Under the pieces are notes generated by a model. The model was not told the origin of the DNA and did no database searches. It was given only the letters and a program-made list of their open reading frames with translations. Below are positions 44,877 through 54,357 of a stretch of 64,000 nucleotides of DNA, in pieces. Position 1 is the first letter of the stretch; each line of letters begins with the position of its first letter. A program made the position numbers and the translations under genes. The stretch comes from Rhodoferax sp. BAB1. Lineage in GTDB: Bacteria; Pseudomonadota; Gammaproteobacteria; Burkholderiales; Burkholderiaceae_C. The DNA lies in NCBI RefSeq assembly GCF_013334205.1, contig NZ_CP054424.1:330001-394000 (forward strand), written 5' to 3'.

Positions 44877-47042
44877 TCAGTGATCGCTGGTGAGGTTGGC
44901 CTTGAAGGTGCGCAGGCCGGCGCCAATCAGTTCGGGTTTGACGTCCAGTGCCCAGGCGGCGGCCACGGCGGCCATCACCATGTCGGGCTTGGCGGCCTTG
45001 TTGGGGCTGAGTGTGTCCAGCGGGATTTCGCTGATTTCATCCAGGCCCTGGGCCAGCACGATGTGCCGTTCGCGCAGGAACACGGTGCGCTCGCCCTGCT
45101 GGCGGTGCTGGGCAATCGCCGGCAGCTGGGCATCCGGCCCGTAGAAGATGACCTGGCCATCGCACAGCGCAGCCATCCCGACCACACGCGGATCGGCCGC
45201 ATTGAGCACGGCCGTGCCGGTGGGCAGGATCACGTCGACCTGGGTGCGCACCACGTTGTAGAGCTTCTCGGCGTCGTCGATGTAGAACTCGGCCAGCTCC
45301 TCCTGGCCGTCCAGGTCGGTCACCACGCCCACGGTGCAGCGGTCGTAGGCCAGGCCTTCGCTGAGGATGGCGCGGTGGCTGTGCTCGAACACCGCGGCTT
45401 CCAGCGAGCGGTTGATCAGCAGGCGCTGGCCGCTGGCCCAGTCCGAGCCGTCGCGGGTCTCGACCTGGCGGGGACCGAGGAAGAAGCCGTCACGGCAGGC
45501 CAGGCCGACCTGGGTGCCGTTGATGTGCAGCAGCCAGTTCACCAGGCGGGCGACACGGGTGGTGTTGCGGCTGCCGGTGATGCCGACGATGGGAATGCGG
45601 CCCTGCCCCTCGCCAGGGAAGAGGTGGGCCACGATGGCCTGGCCGACATTGCGCGGCTGGCCTTCGGCCGGTTTCAGGTGCATCAGCAGGCCGGGGCCGG
45701 CGTTGACCTCGATGATGGCGCCGCCCTGCTCGGCCAGCGGCCTGGAGATGTCGGGGGTGACCAGATCGATGCCGGCGATGTCCAGGCCGACCACACGCGC
45801 GGCCAGTGCGGCCGCGGCTGCCACCTTGGGGTGCACCTGGTCGGTCACGTCGTAGGCCAGGTCGCCGTGGCGGCGGATCAGCACGAGCTGGCCGGCAGCC
45901 GGCACGGAGCTGCCGCTGTAGCCCTGGCGTGCCAGTTCGAGCTGGGCGATCGGCTCCTTGTCCAGGATCAGCGGCTCCAGCGGGAATTCCTCGGCCTCGC
46001 CGCAACGCGGGTCGCTGTTGATCTGGCTGTCGATCAGCTGCAGGACGGTGGAGCGGCCGTCGCCGGTGACGGTCTGCTTCTTGCCACGGGTGGCCGCCAC
46101 AACCTGCTTGCCCACCACCAGCAGGCGATGGGCTTCGCCTTCGATGAACTTTTCCACCAGCACGCCGCTGCCTTCGGTGTCGGCGGCATGCCAGGCTTTT
46201 TCGACGTCTTCGCGCGTGTGCAGATCGGTGAAGACGCCGCGACCGTGGTTGGCGTCGGTGGGCTTGACCGTGACCGGCACGCCGATGTCCTGTGCGACGT
46301 CCCAGGCCTTTTCGGGGCTGTCGACTTCCTCGCCCTCGGGCACGGGCACGCCGCAGGACTGCAGCAACTCCTTGGTCAGTTGCTTGTCGCTGGCAATGCT
46401 TTCGGCGATCGCGCTGGTCTGGTCGGTTTCGGCGGTCCAGATGCGGTGCTGCTGCGCGCCATAACCCAGTTGCACCAGATTGCCGTCATTCAGGCGGATG
46501 TGGGGGATGCGCCGGTCGGTCGCGGCCTCGACGATATGGGCGGTGCTCGGGCCCAGGCAGAGGCGGTCGCAGAGCTCGCGCAGGCGGGTCACGGTGGCCG
46601 CGACGTCATACGGCCGGTCTTCGATGGCGGCCAGCAGCAGATCGTGCCCGGCCTGCAGCGCGGCACGGCCGACCTCCTCCTGGCGGGTACGGAAGGCCAT
46701 CTTGTAGATGCCGTGGACCGAGGTCATGCGCGTCTTGCCGAAACCCGTGGGCATGCCGGCCAGGTTCTGCAACTCCAGGCAGATGTGCTCCAGGATGTGG
46801 CCGGCCCAGGTGCCGTCACGCAGCCGTTCCAGGAAACCGCCGACCTCGCCCACGCCGCAGCGGTGCTGGGCCAGACCGGGGAGCAGGGCGGTCAAACGCT
46901 CGTAAAATCCGGGGATGGCATTGGACGGCCGGTCTTCCAGCTCTCCCAGGTCCAGCCAGGCTTCGATGACCGGACGGTAGGTCCAGATATTGGGGCCGCG
47001 CAGATGGCTGACCCGCAGAATTTGAAGGTTTTTTTGAGTCAT
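44877..47042 (-). CDS. CphA2-like short cyanophycin synthetase with degenerate P-loop
   Basis: 721-residue paralogue, transcribed first. It keeps the classical N-terminal block (GELEDRPSNAIPGFYERL) and an intact ATP-grasp site (VTVKPTDANHGRGV near 257; EVNAGPGLLMHLKPAEG). In the Mur-like domain the P-loop reads ITGSRNTTRV near residue 490, where CphA has VTGTNGKTTT: the Walker Lys is gone. The chain stops at LRTFKANLTSDH, just where the C-terminal Mur lobe would begin. This matches the architecture of cyanobacterial CphA2, which polymerises beta-Asp-Arg dipeptides at a single site. Orthology is inferred from architecture only. ATG at 47042; an in-frame 37-codon extension is not conserved. Confidence 0.85.
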   Translation of the reverse strand: MTQKNLQILRVSHLRGPNIWTYRPVIEAWLDLGELEDRPSNAIPGFYERLTALLPGLAQHRCGVGEVGGFLERLRDGTWAGHILEHICLELQNLAGMPTGFGKTRMTSVHGIYKMAFRTRQEEVGRAALQAGHDLLLAAIEDRPYDVAATVTRLRELCDRLCLGPSTAHIVEAATDRRIPHIRLNDGNLVQLGYGAQQHRIWTAETDQTSAIAESIASDKQLTKELLQSCGVPVPEGEEVDSPEKAWDVAQDIGVPVTVKPTDANHGRGVFTDLHTREDVEKAWHAADTEGSGVLVEKFIEGEAHRLLVVGKQVVAATRGKKQTVTGDGRSTVLQLIDSQINSDPRCGEAEEFPLEPLILDKEPIAQLELARQGYSGSSVPAAGQLVLIRRHGDLAYDVTDQVHPKVAAAAALAARVVGLDIAGIDLVTPDISRPLAEQGGAIIEVNAGPGLLMHLKPAEGQPRNVGQAIVAHLFPGEGQGRIPIVGITGSRNTTRVARLVNWLLHINGTQVGLACRDGFFLGPRQVETRDGSDWASGQRLLINRSLEAAVFEHSHRAILSEGLAYDRCTVGVVTDLDGQEELAEFYIDDAEKLYNVVRTQVDVILPTGTAVLNAADPRVVGMAALCDGQVIFYGPDAQLPAIAQHRQQGERTVFLRERHIVLAQGLDEISEIPLDTLSPNKAAKPDMVMAAVAAAWALDVKPELIGAGLRTFKANLTSDH

Positions 47043-47190
47043 GAAGCTAGGCAGGGCGAACTCTCGGTCCCTGCGATGGTTGCACGCTGGTTTGGCCAGA
47101 TCGTGCTGAGGCTGCGGTAGGTCTCCAAATTGCTGTGCATAAAACGGGGACAATCGGCATCAGTAAATCCCACCCCAGGTTCCGGACTCC

Positions 47191-49494
47191 ATGACTCGTG
47201 TGACCCCGTCAGCAACCCTATTATCTTTCAGCGACGTTCCGGCGGAATGGCTGGCTGAAATACGCCCGCAACTGCGTCCTGAAGAGAACGTTCTGGCGCT
47301 GCTGGAGGTTGACCTGGACACCCGGCTGCAGTTCGGCCGTGGCCTGCTGATCGCGACCGGACAGCGACTGCTGGCACGCGATCCGGGCCAGACGGCCTGG
47401 GTCAGCTGGGACTACCAGCCCGGGCTCCGGCTCGGCCAGCACGACCACGCCGGCGTCGGGCACCTGGAGTTGCTGGACGGCCAGGGGCGGCTGGCGCACT
47501 GGTGTTACACCCTGGGACAAAATCTGCAGGCCGTGCGCCTGGCCGAGCAGGTGGGCCGCCAGTTGCGCAGCCTGAGCACGGGCCAGCCCGTGCCGGCGCC
47601 GGTGGACCACGAATGCCCGACCTGCAAGGCGCCGCTGGACCCCGGGCAGGACGAATGCCCGATCTGCGCCAAGGTCATCCATACCCCGCCCTCGACCTGG
47701 ACCCTGCTGCGCCTGTGGCGCTTTGCCCGGCCCTACAAAGGCCAGCTGCTGCTGGGTTTCATCCTGACCCTGCTGGGCACGGCGGCCAGCCTGGTGCCAC
47801 CCTACCTGACCATGCCACTGATGGACGAGGTGCTGATCCCTTTCCAGAACGGGCAACAGATCGATCCGAAGCTGGTGGGCTGGTACCTTGGGGGCCTGTT
47901 CGTGGCGGCCTTCGTGGCCTGGGGCCTGACTTGGGCCAAGACCTACATCCTGGCCCTGGTGTCCGAGCGCATCGGCGCCGACCTGCGCACCACCACCTAC
48001 GACCACCTGCTGCGCCTCTCGCTCGAGTACTTCGGCGGCAAGCGCACCGGCGACCTGATGGCGCGCATCGGCAGCGAGACCGACCGCATCTGCGTCTTCC
48101 TCTCCCTGCACCTGCTGGACTTCTTCACCGACCTCATCATGCTGCTGATGACGGCGGCCATCCTGTTCTCCATCAACCCCTGGCTGGCCCTGGCCACCCT
48201 GGTGCCGCTACCCGTCATCATGTGGATGATCCACGCGGTGCGGCACCGCCTCAAGACCGGTTTCGAGAAGATCGACCGCACCTGGTCCGAGGTCACCAGC
48301 GTGCTGGCCGACACCATTCCCGGCATCCGCGTGGTCAAGGCCTTTGCCCAGGAAAAACGCGAATCGGCCCGTTTCCACGAGGCCAACCGCCTCAACCTGC
48401 AGGTCAATGACCGCATCAACAAGATATGGGCGCTGTTCGCCCCCAGCATCTCCTTCCTGACCGAGGTCGGCCTGCTGGTGGTCTGGGGCTTCGGGGTCTG
48501 GCTGGTGGCGCACGAGCAGACCACGGTGGGCGTGCTCACGGCCTTCATCGCCTACATCAGCCGCTTCTACGGCCGGCTCGACGCCATGAGCCGTATCGTC
48601 TCCTGGACGGAGAGCTCGGCCTCGGCCACCAAGCGCATCTTCGACATCCTGGACCATGTCTCCAGCGTGCCCGAGCCGGCGCAACCGGTGCACCTGCAGC
48701 AGGTGCAGGGCCGCATCGAGGTGCGCGACGTGGGCTTCCGCTACGGCAACCGCGAGGTCAACCGCGGCATCAACATCACCATCGAGCCCGGCCAGATGGT
48801 GGGGCTGGTGGGTCACAGCGGTTCGGGCAAGAGCACCCTGGTCAACCTGATCTGCCGCTTCTATGACGTGACCGAGGGCTCGATCCGCATCGACGGCGTC
48901 GACATCCGTTCCCTGCCCGTGGCCGAGTATCGCGGCAACATCGGCCTGGTGCTGCAGGAGCCCTTCCTCTTTTTCGGCACCATCGCCGAGAACATCGCCT
49001 ACGGCAAACCCGACGCCACGCGCGAGCAGATCATGGCGGCGGCGCGCGCCGCGCATGCGCACGAATTCATCCTGCGCCTGCCGCAGGGTTACGACTCCAT
49101 CGTCGGTGAACGCGGCCAGGGCCTGTCGGGTGGCGAGCGCCAGCGCATCTCGATTGCGCGCGCCCTGCTGATCGACCCGCGCATCCTGATCCTCGACGAG
49201 GCCACGGCCTCGGTGGACTCCGAGACCGAGAAGGAAATCCAGAAGGCGCTGGATAACCTGGTGCAGGGCCGCACGACGATTGCCATCGCCCACCGCCTCT
49301 CTACCCTGCAGCGCGCCGACCGCCTGGTGGTGCTGGACCGCGGACAGGTGGTGGAGGAGGGCACGCACGACGAGCTCATGGCGCGCCAGGGCGCCTACTA
49401 CAACCTCTACCAGGCGCAGGCGCGCAACGTGGACACCGACATGGATGACGCCGAGGCGGAAGTGAACCCGGAACGCAAGGACGACGCCAAATGA
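47191..49494 (+). CDS. Cyanophycin-associated ABC exporter with N-terminal zinc ribbon
   Basis: 767-residue half-transporter in one chain. Residues 1-135 form a domain I do not recognise ([19 protein letters not shown]); residues 141-162 are a double CxxC zinc ribbon (CPTC, CPIC); an ABC type 1 exporter membrane domain runs about 172-470 with six helices; the nucleotide-binding domain is about 495-740 (Walker [10 protein letters not shown], signature LSGGERQR, Walker [10 protein letters not shown]-loop AIAHRLST). It resembles lipid/peptide exporters. I recall that public protein families label this group as cyanophycin metabolism-associated; here it is divergent from the cphA pair across 148 bases. 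Substrate unknown. Confidence 0.87.
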   Translation: MTRVTPSATLLSFSDVPAEWLAEIRPQLRPEENVLALLEVDLDTRLQFGRGLLIATGQRLLARDPGQTAWVSWDYQPGLRLGQHDHAGVGHLELLDGQGRLAHWCYTLGQNLQAVRLAEQVGRQLRSLSTGQPVPAPVDHECPTCKAPLDPGQDECPICAKVIHTPPSTWTLLRLWRFARPYKGQLLLGFILTLLGTAASLVPPYLTMPLMDEVLIPFQNGQQIDPKLVGWYLGGLFVAAFVAWGLTWAKTYILALVSERIGADLRTTTYDHLLRLSLEYFGGKRTGDLMARIGSETDRICVFLSLHLLDFFTDLIMLLMTAAILFSINPWLALATLVPLPVIMWMIHAVRHRLKTGFEKIDRTWSEVTSVLADTIPGIRVVKAFAQEKRESARFHEANRLNLQVNDRINKIWALFAPSISFLTEVGLLVVWGFGVWLVAHEQTTVGVLTAFIAYISRFYGRLDAMSRIVSWTESSASATKRIFDILDHVSSVPEPAQPVHLQQVQGRIEVRDVGFRYGNREVNRGINITIEPGQMVGLVGHSGSGKSTLVNLICRFYDVTEGSIRIDGVDIRSLPVAEYRGNIGLVLQEPFLFFGTIAENIAYGKPDATREQIMAAARAAHAHEFILRLPQGYDSIVGERGQGLSGGERQRISIARALLIDPRILILDEATASVDSETEKEIQKALDNLVQGRTTIAIAHRLSTLQRADRLVVLDRGQVVEEGTHDELMARQGAYYNLYQAQARNVDTDMDDAEAEVNPERKDDAK

Positions 49495-49985
49495 ACTCGC
49501 GCCCCATCCTGAACCTGACGCAGACGGCAGCGACCCTGACACGCAATGCCTATGGCAAGCTGGCGCTGACCGGGGCTGATGGCCAGATCCGCGTCGGCGT
49601 GGTACCAGTGCGCGCCTTTCCCATCCAGGCCCCGGAACGCGACATCTCCCTGCTGGATGCGGACGGCCATGAGGTGGCCTGGATCGATGAACTGGCTCGT
49701 GTGCCCGAGCCGGCCCAGGGCCTGATCCGCGCCGCCCTGGCCGAGCGCGAGTTCATGCCCGAGATCCGCGCCATCCTGGGCGTGAGCAGTTTTTCCACGC
49801 CCAGCACCTGGCAGGTGCGCACCGACCGCGGTGATACGTCCTTTGTGCTCAAGGGCGACGAGGACATCCGCCGTCTGGCCGGCAACACCCTGCTGGTGAC
49901 AGATACGCACGGCATCCAGTTCCTGATCCGTGACATGACTGCGCTGGACCGCGAGAGCCGGCGCCTGCTCGATCGTTTCAAGTAA
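49491..49985 (+). CDS. DUF1854 family protein of the cyanophycin locus
   Basis: 164 residues, soluble, no signal peptide. DUF1854 signatures: VGVVPVRAFPIQAPERDISL and the acidic DADGHEVAWIDEL, then a C-terminal LVTDTHGIQFLIRDMTALD. No catalytic residues are recognisable. Its start overlaps the ABC exporter stop by 4 bases (ATGA), so it is made with the exporter and is probably its partner. Family role is unproven; association with cyanophycin genes is known from gene neighbourhoods. Confidence 0.87.
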   Translation: MNSRPILNLTQTAATLTRNAYGKLALTGADGQIRVGVVPVRAFPIQAPERDISLLDADGHEVAWIDELARVPEPAQGLIRAALAEREFMPEIRAILGVSSFSTPSTWQVRTDRGDTSFVLKGDEDIRRLAGNTLLVTDTHGIQFLIRDMTALDRESRRLLDRFK

Positions 49986-50009
49986 GCCGGCGCCGCCCGG
50001 CCTTTGCAC

Positions 50010-50882
50010 ATGACCCCTGTTTTTGACTATTCCGATGTCGCCCTGCGCACCCTGGCCCAGGCCGACGTGGCCCGCGCCCTGCAGGAGGACGTGGGCAGTG
50101 GTGACCTGACCGCCGGCCTGATCGCCCCGGCACGCCAGGCGCATGCGCGCATCCTCGCGCGCGAGAGCGCCGTGATTTGCGGCAGCGCCTGGGCCGAGGC
50201 CGCGCTGCAGCAGGTGGTGCCCGAAGCCCGCTTGACCTGGCATGTGCGCGACGGCCAGCGCTGCGCGGCCGATCAGGTGGTGCTGGACATCAGCGGCCCG
50301 GCGCGTGGCCTGCTCACGGCCGAGCGCACGGTGCTTAATTTCCTGCAATTGCTCAGTGCCGTGGCCACCAAGACGGCAGAGTATGTGGCTGCCGTGAACA
50401 GCGTGCCAGGTAACCGCGCGCAGATCGTGGACACGCGCAAGACCCTGCCCGGCCTGCGCCTGGCGCAGAAGTACGCGGTCGTTTGCGGGGGCGGCGCCAA
50501 CCACCGCATCGGCCTGTACGACGCGGTGCTGGTCAAGGAAAACCACATCGCTGCCGCCGGCGGTGTGACGGCCGTGCTGCAACGCGCAGCTGCCGTGGCA
50601 CCCTCGGCCAAGTTTGTCGAGATCGAGGTCGAGACCCTGGCCCAGTTGCAAGAAGCCCTGCAGGCCGGTGCCACCATGGTGCTGCTCGACAATATGGGCC
50701 TGGACATGCTGCACGAGGCCGTGCGCCTGAATGCCGGGCGCGCCATCCTGGAGGTCTCGGGGGGCGTGAACATGGGCACGGTGCGTGACATCGCCGCCAC
50801 CGGCGTGGACCGCATTTCCATTGGAGCCCTGACCAAGGACGTCAAGGCGGTCGACTTTTCCATGCGCTTTACGGAGTTGTGA
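50010..50882 (+). CDS. nadC: Quinolinate phosphoribosyltransferase
   Basis: 290-residue enzyme converting quinolinate and PRPP to nicotinate mononucleotide in NAD synthesis. Conserved blocks: [30 protein letters not shown] and [21 protein letters not shown] (quoted in part), with [15 protein letters not shown] near the phosphate site. The ATG at 50010 is used rather than a TTG two codons before. Its stop overlaps the nadA start. Confidence 0.96.
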   Translation: MTPVFDYSDVALRTLAQADVARALQEDVGSGDLTAGLIAPARQAHARILARESAVICGSAWAEAALQQVVPEARLTWHVRDGQRCAADQVVLDISGPARGLLTAERTVLNFLQLLSAVATKTAEYVAAVNSVPGNRAQIVDTRKTLPGLRLAQKYAVVCGGGANHRIGLYDAVLVKENHIAAAGGVTAVLQRAAAVAPSAKFVEIEVETLAQLQEALQAGATMVLLDNMGLDMLHEAVRLNAGRAILEVSGGVNMGTVRDIAATGVDRISIGALTKDVKAVDFSMRFTEL

Positions 50883-52012
50883 TGAATACGACCAGCAAGG
50901 TCATCGACGTCGAATACGAGCAGCCCGAGTCCGCGCAGGGCGACGGCGCGGTCTGCTCCACGCATCACGCCTGGGCGCGCGTGCCCACCGAACCCGGCCC
51001 GGCCGAACGTGCGGCGCTGAAGGACAGGATCCGTCGCCTGCTCAAGGAGAAAAACGCAGTGATGGTCTCGCACTACTACGTGCACCCTGACCTGCAGGAC
51101 CTGGCCGAGGAGACCGGCGGAATTGTCAGCGACTCGTTGGAGATGGCGCGCTTCGGCCGCGACCATGCGGCGCAGACGCTGGTGGTCTCGGGGGTGCGCT
51201 TCATGGGCGAAACCTCCAAGATCCTCTCGCCGCACAAGCGCGTGCTCATGCCCGACCTGGACGCGACCTGTTCGCTGGACCTGGGCTGCCCGATCGACGA
51301 ATTCAGCGCGTTTTGCGACGCGCACCCGGACCGCACCGTGGTGGTCTACGCCAATACCAGCGCGGCCGTGAAGGCGCGCGCCGACTGGCTGGTGACGTCC
51401 AGCTGCGCGCTGGACATCGTGCGTGCATTGAAAGAGCAGGGCCAGAAGATCCTCTGGGCGCCGGACCGCCACCTGGGTGGCTACATCGAGCGTGAAACCG
51501 GTGCCGACATGCTGATGTGGAACGGCTCCTGCATCGTGCACGACGAGTTCAAGAGCTTCGAACTGGAAGAACTCAAGAAGGAACACCCCAGGGCCAAGGT
51601 GCTGGTGCATCCGGAGTCGCCCGCCGCCGTGGTGGCGCTGGCTGACGCGGTGGGCTCCACTTCGGGCATCCTCAAGGCCGCGCAGGAGATGGACGCGCCG
51701 GAGTTCATCGTCGCCACCGACAAGGGCATGATGCACAAGCTGCGCACGCTCAACCCCGGCAAGATCTTCATCGAGGCGCCGACTGCCGGCAACAGCGCCA
51801 CCTGCAAGAGTTGCGCGCACTGCCCCTGGATGGCCATGAACAGCCTGGCCGGCGTGGCCCAGGTGCTGGAGAGCGGCGCCAACGAGATCCAGGTGGACCC
51901 GGCGCTGATCCCTCGCGCCCGTGTGCCGATCGACCGCATGCTGGCCTTCACGGCGGCGCTCAAGGCCGGCCGGCCGGTGGCGGGCCTGGTGCCCCATATC
52001 GGCGCGGCCTGA
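50882..52012 (+). CDS. nadA: Quinolinate synthase A
   Basis: 376-residue [4Fe-4S] enzyme that condenses iminoaspartate with dihydroxyacetone phosphate. Cluster cysteines fit [20 protein letters not shown] and [13 protein letters not shown]; substrate residues lie in [15 protein letters not shown]. Start ATG at 50882 overlaps the nadC stop (TGATG). The gene supplying iminoaspartate (nadB) is not in the window. Confidence 0.96.
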   Translation: MNTTSKVIDVEYEQPESAQGDGAVCSTHHAWARVPTEPGPAERAALKDRIRRLLKEKNAVMVSHYYVHPDLQDLAEETGGIVSDSLEMARFGRDHAAQTLVVSGVRFMGETSKILSPHKRVLMPDLDATCSLDLGCPIDEFSAFCDAHPDRTVVVYANTSAAVKARADWLVTSSCALDIVRALKEQGQKILWAPDRHLGGYIERETGADMLMWNGSCIVHDEFKSFELEELKKEHPRAKVLVHPESPAAVVALADAVGSTSGILKAAQEMDAPEFIVATDKGMMHKLRTLNPGKIFIEAPTAGNSATCKSCAHCPWMAMNSLAGVAQVLESGANEIQVDPALIPRARVPIDRMLAFTAALKAGRPVAGLVPHIGAA

Positions 52013-52021
52013 GCGCGACGG

Positions 52022-52027
52022 CATAAT
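52022..52027 (+). promoter_or_regulatory. -10 element before coaD
   Basis: CATAAT followed by CGG, 20 bases before the coaD ATG, with AAGGAG in between. Same pattern as several other starts in the window. Confidence 0.45.
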
Positions 52028-52047
52028 CGGCGCCAAGGAGTCGATCC

Positions 52048-52548
52048 ATGTCTCGCAACGTACTTGCCGTCTACCCCGGCACCTTCGATCCCATGACCCT
52101 GGGCCACAGCGATGTGGTGCGCCGGGCCGCCCAGCTGTTTGACCGTGTCATCGTGGGGGTTGCCGTGGCCCATCACAAGAAGACCATGTTCACGCTGGAG
52201 GAGCGCATGGCCATGGTGCGCGAGGTCATGCACGACCAGCCCAATGTGGTGGTCGAGAGTTTCTCGGGCCTGCTGCGTGACTTTGTCGTGGGGCGCGGTG
52301 CCAAGGTCGTCATCCGCGGCCTGCGCGCGGTGACCGATTTCGACTACGAGTTCCAGCTCGCTGGCATGAACCGCAGCCTCATGCCCGAGGTCGAGACGGT
52401 TTTCCTCACGCCCAGCACGAGCTACCAGTTCATCTCCAGCACCCTGGTGCGCGAGATCGCCACCCTGGGCGGTGAGGCCGAGAAATTCGTCGATCCTGTG
52501 GTGGCGCAGCGCCTGGCGGAAAAGGTGCGCAGCTTCGGGCGCGAATAA
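52048..52548 (+). CDS. coaD: Phosphopantetheine adenylyltransferase
   Basis: 166-residue nucleotidyltransferase, penultimate step of coenzyme A synthesis. T/HxGH motif in [16 protein letters not shown], phosphate-binding region [19 protein letters not shown], and the ISSTLVRE motif. AAGGAG precedes the ATG. The next genes (conserved unknown, histidine phosphatase, ferredoxin) are on the same strand. Confidence 0.97.
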   Translation: MSRNVLAVYPGTFDPMTLGHSDVVRRAAQLFDRVIVGVAVAHHKKTMFTLEERMAMVREVMHDQPNVVVESFSGLLRDFVVGRGAKVVIRGLRAVTDFDYEFQLAGMNRSLMPEVETVFLTPSTSYQFISSTLVREIATLGGEAEKFVDPVVAQRLAEKVRSFGRE

Positions 52549-52611
52549 GCCGGGCCTGGTCCCCGGCCGGTGGCGGCGGCACGTAATGGCCTGCGGGTCG
52601 AAGGGGATGGC

Positions 52612-53223
52612 ATGAACGAGCGCATCAACGAACTGCTGGCCCAGATCTCGGCCCTGGAGGACGAGCTGCGCAGCGCCGTGCAGGCGCGCGAGCAGCAGGT
52701 GGCCTACAGGATCCATGGCAAACGTGTCGAATTCGAGCAGTCCGTCCGGCAGGCGCACCAGCGCCTGCGCACGAGTCTGCTGTTCTGGATCTTCAGGAAC
52801 CGGCCGCTCAACCTGCTCACGGGGCCCATCATCTACGGCATGATCCTGCCGCTTTTGCTGCTGGATGCGTGTGTCACGCTGTATCAGGCGATCTGCTTTC
52901 CGGTGTATCGGGTCGAGAAGGTCCGTCGGGCCGAGTACTTCGTCTATGACCGCCAGCAACTGGCCTACCTGAACCTCATCGAGCGCTGGCACTGCACCTA
53001 CTGCTCCTACGCCAACGGCCTGCTGGCCTATGCCACCGAGATCGTGGCGCGCACCGAGCAGTACTTCTGCCCGATCAAACACGCGCGCAAGGTTGCTGGG
53101 CTGCATGCGCGTCATACGCGTTTCCTGACGTATGGGGACGCCGCGGACTACCCGGCGCGGCTGGAGGCCTTCCGTCAGTCCCTGGATGGACAGGCAGCCA
53201 GGCCGCCGACCCAGCCCGAATGA
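52612..53223 (+). CDS. Conserved protein with coiled coil, membrane segment and Cys motif
   Basis: 203 residues, function unknown. Residues 1-50 look like a coiled coil (INELLAQISALEDELRSAV); a hydrophobic hairpin or single span follows at about 65-100 (LLTGPIIYGMILPLLLLDAC). The C-terminal part carries RWHCTYCSYANGL and YFCPIKHARK, a possible metal site of three Cys and a His. The phrases YFVYDRQQLAYLNLIE and TEQYFCPIKHAR recur, from memory, in unannotated proteins of other proteobacteria. AAGGGG precedes the ATG at 52612. Confidence 0.75.
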   Translation: MNERINELLAQISALEDELRSAVQAREQQVAYRIHGKRVEFEQSVRQAHQRLRTSLLFWIFRNRPLNLLTGPIIYGMILPLLLLDACVTLYQAICFPVYRVEKVRRAEYFVYDRQQLAYLNLIERWHCTYCSYANGLLAYATEIVARTEQYFCPIKHARKVAGLHARHTRFLTYGDAADYPARLEAFRQSLDGQAARPPTQPE

Positions 53224-53298
53224 GCGTCGCTTGCCGACGGCCTGGCTCTCCCGGGTGTTTCAAGGTGCAAGCGCCACATCGCTGCCACACACGCGTCG

Positions 53299-53310
53299 CA
53301 TAATTGACGC
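53299..53310 (+). promoter_or_regulatory. -10 element of the histidine phosphatase gene, probably leaderless
   Basis: CATAAT, then TGACGC, then ATG at 53311. Six bases separate the hexamer from the start codon, leaving no room for a ribosome-binding site. Confidence 0.55.
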
Positions 53311-54015
53311 ATGACCGAACTCATCCTGATCCGCCACGGCGAGACCGACTGGAACCGCGAATTGCGTTTCCAGGGGCAGCTGGATGTGCCGCTCAATGCC
53401 ACCGGCCTGGAGCAGGCCCAGCGGGTGGCTGCCCGCCTGGCCCCGGAATCCATGCATCTGCTGGTCAGCAGCGATCTGCAGCGTGCCCTGCAAACGGCCC
53501 AGGCTGTCGCCGGGCGTTGCGCGCAGCCGCTGGATCCGGTCCTGGACGCTGCGCTGCGCGAGCAGCATTTCGGCGTGGTGGAGGGTTTGCGTGTGCCGGA
53601 CATCCAGCGGCAGCACCCGCAGGCCTGGGATCAGTGGGTGCGTTTCGAGGCCGACTTTGCCTTCGAGGGCGGTGAGAGCACGCGTGCCTTCCATGCCCGC
53701 GTGCTGGCGGCCCTGCGTGCCCTGGCACGACGCCATCCGGAGCAGACGCTGGCGGTGGTGACGCATGGTGGGGTGCTGGACATGGTCTACCGCAGTGCCT
53801 TGGGGCTGGCGCTGTCCGGCCCACGGGTCAGCGACATTCCCAATGCCGGCATCAACCGCGTGCGTCTGCTGGGCGAGGCGATCGAGATCATCGACTGGGC
53901 CGATACGCGCCACCTGGCGGATCTGCCCCCGCAGCCGGTTTATGACCAGCAGCGCCTGGCACGCGAGCGCACCGCGGCCGAGCGGGTCGCTGCCCCGGAG
54001 GCAGATCCGGCCTGA
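53311..54015 (+). CDS. Histidine phosphatase family protein (phosphoglycerate mutase-like)
   Basis: 234 residues. Catalytic motif LILIRHGETDWN with the phosphohistidine, Arg pair in SSDLQRALQTAQ, Glu in REQHFGVVEGL and second His in VVTHGGVLDMV. The cofactor-independent GpmB/CobC-like branch fits better than true mutase, because the GpmA-specific loop is absent and gpmA is elsewhere in the window. Substrate unknown. Basic/Ala-rich tail of 30 residues. Confidence 0.88.
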   Translation: MTELILIRHGETDWNRELRFQGQLDVPLNATGLEQAQRVAARLAPESMHLLVSSDLQRALQTAQAVAGRCAQPLDPVLDAALREQHFGVVEGLRVPDIQRQHPQAWDQWVRFEADFAFEGGESTRAFHARVLAALRALARRHPEQTLAVVTHGGVLDMVYRSALGLALSGPRVSDIPNAGINRVRLLGEAIEIIDWADTRHLADLPPQPVYDQQRLARERTAAERVAAPEADPA

Positions 54016-54041
54016 TCGCATCGGGGTCATGGGGCTGCGGG

Positions 54042-54056
54042 GATAATCGGATCACC
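54042..54056 (+). promoter_or_regulatory. -10 element of the ferredoxin gene, near-leaderless
   Basis: GATAAT (54042-54047) followed by CGGATCACC and ATG at 54057. The leader would be at most three or four bases. Confidence 0.5.
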
Positions 54057-54347
54057 ATGGCCCTGCTGATCACCGACGAATGCATCAATTGCGATGTCTG
54101 CGAGCCCGAGTGCCCGAACCAGGCGATCTATCTCGGGCCGGAGATCTATGAAATCGATCCGGCACGCTGTACCGAGTGTGTGGGCCATTTCGACCAGCCC
54201 CAGTGTGTTCAGGTCTGCCCTGTGGCCTGCATCCCGGTGAACCCGGATTACGTGGAAGACCGCGAAACCCTGTGGCAGAAATACCGGCGCCTGCAGGCCG
54301 AGGCACAGGGCGCAGCGGCAGCGTCCGCCAAACCTCCCGCAAGCTGA
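54057..54347 (+). CDS. YfhL-type 2[4Fe-4S] ferredoxin
   Basis: 96-residue ferredoxin with two cluster motifs: CINCDVCEPECP and CTECVGHFDQPQCVQVCP, the second with the extended spacing between Cys residues typical of the YfhL/Alvin-type ferredoxins, which have very low-potential clusters. An Ala-rich tail follows. A ferredoxin gene just after coaD is common in proteobacteria. It converges on the DUF4124 gene. Confidence 0.93.
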   Translation: MALLITDECINCDVCEPECPNQAIYLGPEIYEIDPARCTECVGHFDQPQCVQVCPVACIPVNPDYVEDRETLWQKYRRLQAEAQGAAAASAKPPAS

Positions 54348-54357
54348 GCCGCTTGGC

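Noticed and set aside
42329..47120. Two long plus-strand open frames (over 800 codons each) opposite the cyanophycin synthetases
   Set aside because: Antisense shadows of conserved genes with low-complexity translations and no start signals.
47043..47190. Promoters in the cphA2-like / ABC divergent region
   Set aside because: TTGTCC, TTGCTG and GACAAT are present but none is spaced as a proper -35/-10 pair, so no promoter is called.
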